Positions 4,644 to 6,637 of a stretch of 6,637 bases of DNA are shown here, one piece after another. Under the pieces are notes generated by a model. That model was not told the DNA's origin, ran no database searches, and saw only the letters and a list, made by a program, of their open reading frames with translations. Origin of the DNA: Bacteroidales bacterium (GTDB taxonomy: Bacteria; Bacteroidota; Bacteroidia; Bacteroidales; UBA932); assembly GCA_017554135.1 (NCBI GenBank), contig JAFZIX010000288.1, positions 1 through 6,637 of the forward strand, in the 5' to 3' direction. Positions within the stretch are counted from its first letter, which is position 1. Every line of letters starts with the position of its first letter. The position numbers and the translations under genes were made by a program.

Positions 4644-6637
4644 ATGAAAAAGCTGATTTGGATTATGATTCCACTGATGATGCTGGCAGCATGCCAGAAC
4701 AAGGGTACCGCCGAAAAGGTCCCCGCCATCGACTTGAACAACCTGGACACTTCCGTGGCTCCGGGAGAGGATTTTTATAAATATGCAACCCACGGCTGGC
4801 AGGTCGCCAACCCCCTGGGTGCCGAATATGCCCGCTTCGGTTCGTTCGACAAACTCCGCGAAAATAATGTCACCCGCCTGAACGACCTATTTGCCTCCAT
4901 GACCACCATGAAGACAAAGAAGGGAAGTGTGGAGCAGAAGATTGTCGATCTCTACAAGCAGGGCCTCGACTCCACCCGCCTGAATGCCGAAGGCGCCGCT
5001 CCTCTGCAGAAGTATATCGCCGAGGTCCAGGCAATCGAGACCAAGACCGATTTTGCCAAACAACTCGGCAAGATGCATCTTGAGGGAGAAGGCTCCATTT
5101 TCGGTGCCTACGTTGAGGCAGACCTGATGGACAGCGACAACCAGATTCTCTACATGGGCCAGGGCGGCCTCGGAATAGGCGACAGGGATTACTACCTGAA
5201 GGCCGAGAACTCCGCCATAAAGGAAGGATACAGGCTCTTCCTGAACAAGGTCCTGGCACTTGCAGGCATTGAAAACGCCCAGGCCGTGGCGGACAATACC
5301 GTCGCCGTCGAGGAATATCTCGCCCAGAACTCCTGGACCCGCGAGGAGGAACGCGACTACATGAAACTCTACAATCCGATGAGCACCGAAGAGATTATTG
5401 CCGCATATCCCGGATTCGACTTTGCAGCCTTCTTCGAGGCTTGCGGAATTCCCGCCCAGGACAAGATCATCGTTTGTGAGCAGTCCTTCTTCAAGGCCCT
5501 CAGTTCCTATGTGGAGAATACCGACCTGCAGGTGCTCAAAGACTACATGCTCGCACACCTCGTGAGCGGTGGCTGCGGTGCCCTCAGCGATGATTTCTAC
5601 GCAGCCCACTTCGATTTCTATTCCCGCCAGATGGCCGGTATCCAGGAGCACAAGCCCCGCTGGAAGAGGGCCATGGCCGTGCCTAACGGAGTGCTTGGCG
5701 AGGCAGTCGGCAAGATGTATGTGAAGAAGTACTTCCCCGAGTCTTCAAAGAAGCAGATGGTCGCTCTCGTTAAGAATCTCCAGATTGCCCTCGGGCAGCA
5801 CATCGACAGCCTCGACTGGATGGGTGCCGAAACCAAAGTCAAGGCCCATGAGAAACTGGACAACTTCACCGTCAAGATAGGTTATCCGGACAAGTGGAAG
5901 GATTACAGCACCCTCGAGGTGGATCCCGAAAAGAGTTACTACGAGAACCACCGTGCCGCAAGCCGCTGGTATATTGCAGACAATCTCAGCAAACTCGGCA
6001 AACCCACGGACAAGACCGAATGGGGCATGACTCCCCAGACCGTTAACGCATACTACAACCCTACCACCAACGAGATTTGCTTCCCCGCAGCCATCCTGCA
6101 GAAGCCTTTCTTCGATCCTGATGCCGATGAGCCCGTGAACTACGGCGGTATCGGTGTTGTCATCGGCCACGAAATGTCTCACGGCTTCGATGATCAGGGT
6201 TCTATGTTCGATGCCAACGGTAACATGATCAACTGGTGGACGGAAGAGGACAAGGCCAAGTTCGACGCTCTCGGCGACAAGCTCGTAGCACAGTTCGACG
6301 AGGTTGAGATTGTTCCCGGCGTACACGCCAACGGACGATATACCCTTGGAGAGAACATCGGCGACCACGGCGGCCTTTCCATCGCATTCACAGCTATGGA
6401 GAACGCTGTTTCCGGCGAAGACCCGATGATTGACGGCTTCACCCGCGCGCAGCGCTTCTACCTTAGCTACGGCGCCATTTGGGCCCAGAACATCAGGGAC
6501 GAGGAAAAGGTACGTCTCACCAACCTTGACGTTCACTCCCTTGCAGTCAACCGCGTGAACGTTTCCCTCCGCAACTTCCAGACCTTCTTCGATGCCTTCG
6601 ACATCCGTGAAGGCGACCCGATGTTCCGCCCGGAAGA
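4644..6637 (+). CDS. M13-family (neprilysin/PepO-like) zinc metallopeptidase lipoprotein, C-terminus cut
   Basis: 664 codons are present and the frame is still open at the edge. M13 proteins of this type end soon after the motif seen here, GDPMFRPEE, so probably only a few residues are missing. The N-terminus is a lipoprotein signal, MKKLIWIMIPLMMLAAC, with the lipobox cysteine at residue 17; the following residues (QNKGTAEK) are not the strongly acidic surface-export type. Family motifs are EDFYKYATHGW (42-52), the substrate-binding NAYYNP (468-473), the zinc site HEMSH (509-513, an HExxH motif), GENIGDHGG (569-577) with third ligand E570 and D574, and DVHSLAVNR (629-637), where H631 and R637 match neprilysin H711 and R717. 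All catalytic residues are present. It should cleave peptides in the periplasm or at the outer membrane, probably for peptide nutrition or processing. It is the last visible gene of the operon. Confidence 0.95.
   Translation, partial: MKKLIWIMIPLMMLAACQNKGTAEKVPAIDLNNLDTSVAPGEDFYKYATHGWQVANPLGAEYARFGSFDKLRENNVTRLNDLFASMTTMKTKKGSVEQKIVDLYKQGLDSTRLNAEGAAPLQKYIAEVQAIETKTDFAKQLGKMHLEGEGSIFGAYVEADLMDSDNQILYMGQGGLGIGDRDYYLKAENSAIKEGYRLFLNKVLALAGIENAQAVADNTVAVEEYLAQNSWTREEERDYMKLYNPMSTEEIIAAYPGFDFAAFFEACGIPAQDKIIVCEQSFFKALSSYVENTDLQVLKDYMLAHLVSGGCGALSDDFYAAHFDFYSRQMAGIQEHKPRWKRAMAVPNGVLGEAVGKMYVKKYFPESSKKQMVALVKNLQIALGQHIDSLDWMGAETKVKAHEKLDNFTVKIGYPDKWKDYSTLEVDPEKSYYENHRAASRWYIADNLSKLGKPTDKTEWGMTPQTVNAYYNPTTNEICFPAAILQKPFFDPDADEPVNYGGIGVVIGHEMSHGFDDQGSMFDANGNMINWWTEEDKAKFDALGDKLVAQFDEVEIVPGVHANGRYTLGENIGDHGGLSIAFTAMENAVSGEDPMIDGFTRAQRFYLSYGAIWAQNIRDEEKVRLTNLDVHSLAVNRVNVSLRNFQTFFDAFDIREGDPMFRPE

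Noticed and set aside
4887..6536. Two long minus-strand open frames (4887-5651 and 5745-6536) opposite the M13 peptidase
   Set aside because: The plus strand carries the full set of M13 motifs across this region; the antisense translations show no family features.

Overview
The window looks like a chromosomal stretch from a Bacteroidales-type bacterium (phylum Bacteroidota) with a fairly GC-rich genome. The evidence is the promoter form TAnnTTTG, start sites preceded by A-rich sequence instead of a Shine-Dalgarno motif, Bacteroidota-style versions of QueA and of the RsmB/NOP RNA methyltransferase, and an SRPBCC family typical of that phylum. The genus cannot be fixed from this sequence alone.

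Left half, minus strand, read right to left: a Nudix hydrolase (2233-1622), queA for queuosine tRNA modification (1553-501), a rho-independent terminator (473-434), and the first 140 codons of dprA, the RecA-loading natural-transformation and recombination protein, which runs off the left edge. A strong hairpin lies in the Nudix-queA gap and takes in the queA start codon.

Right half, plus strand: a tightly packed four-gene unit from 2280. It holds a small SRPBCC/START-like protein, an RsmF-like m5C RNA methyltransferase, a secreted TPR protein and an M13 (neprilysin/PepO-like) zinc-metallopeptidase lipoprotein, which is cut by the right edge only a few residues before its expected end. The junctions are a 1-nt overlap (TGATG), a 4-nt overlap (ATGA) and a 2-nt gap, so co-transcription and translational coupling are likely.

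The two units diverge from a 46-nt gap (2234-2279). It contains a nearly symmetrical dyad with one TAnnTTTG box in each direction, pointing at each other, so the two transcripts probably start within a few bases of each other on opposite strands.

No new multi-gene defence, mobile or biosynthetic system is visible; most genes are housekeeping or cell-envelope functions. The points most worth a second look are a dispersed-repeat (REP-like) element sitting in frame inside the RNA methyltransferase gene, the face-to-face symmetrical promoter, the hairpin over the queA start codon, and the unusually compact methyltransferase. No stretch longer than 300 bases lacks a gene.
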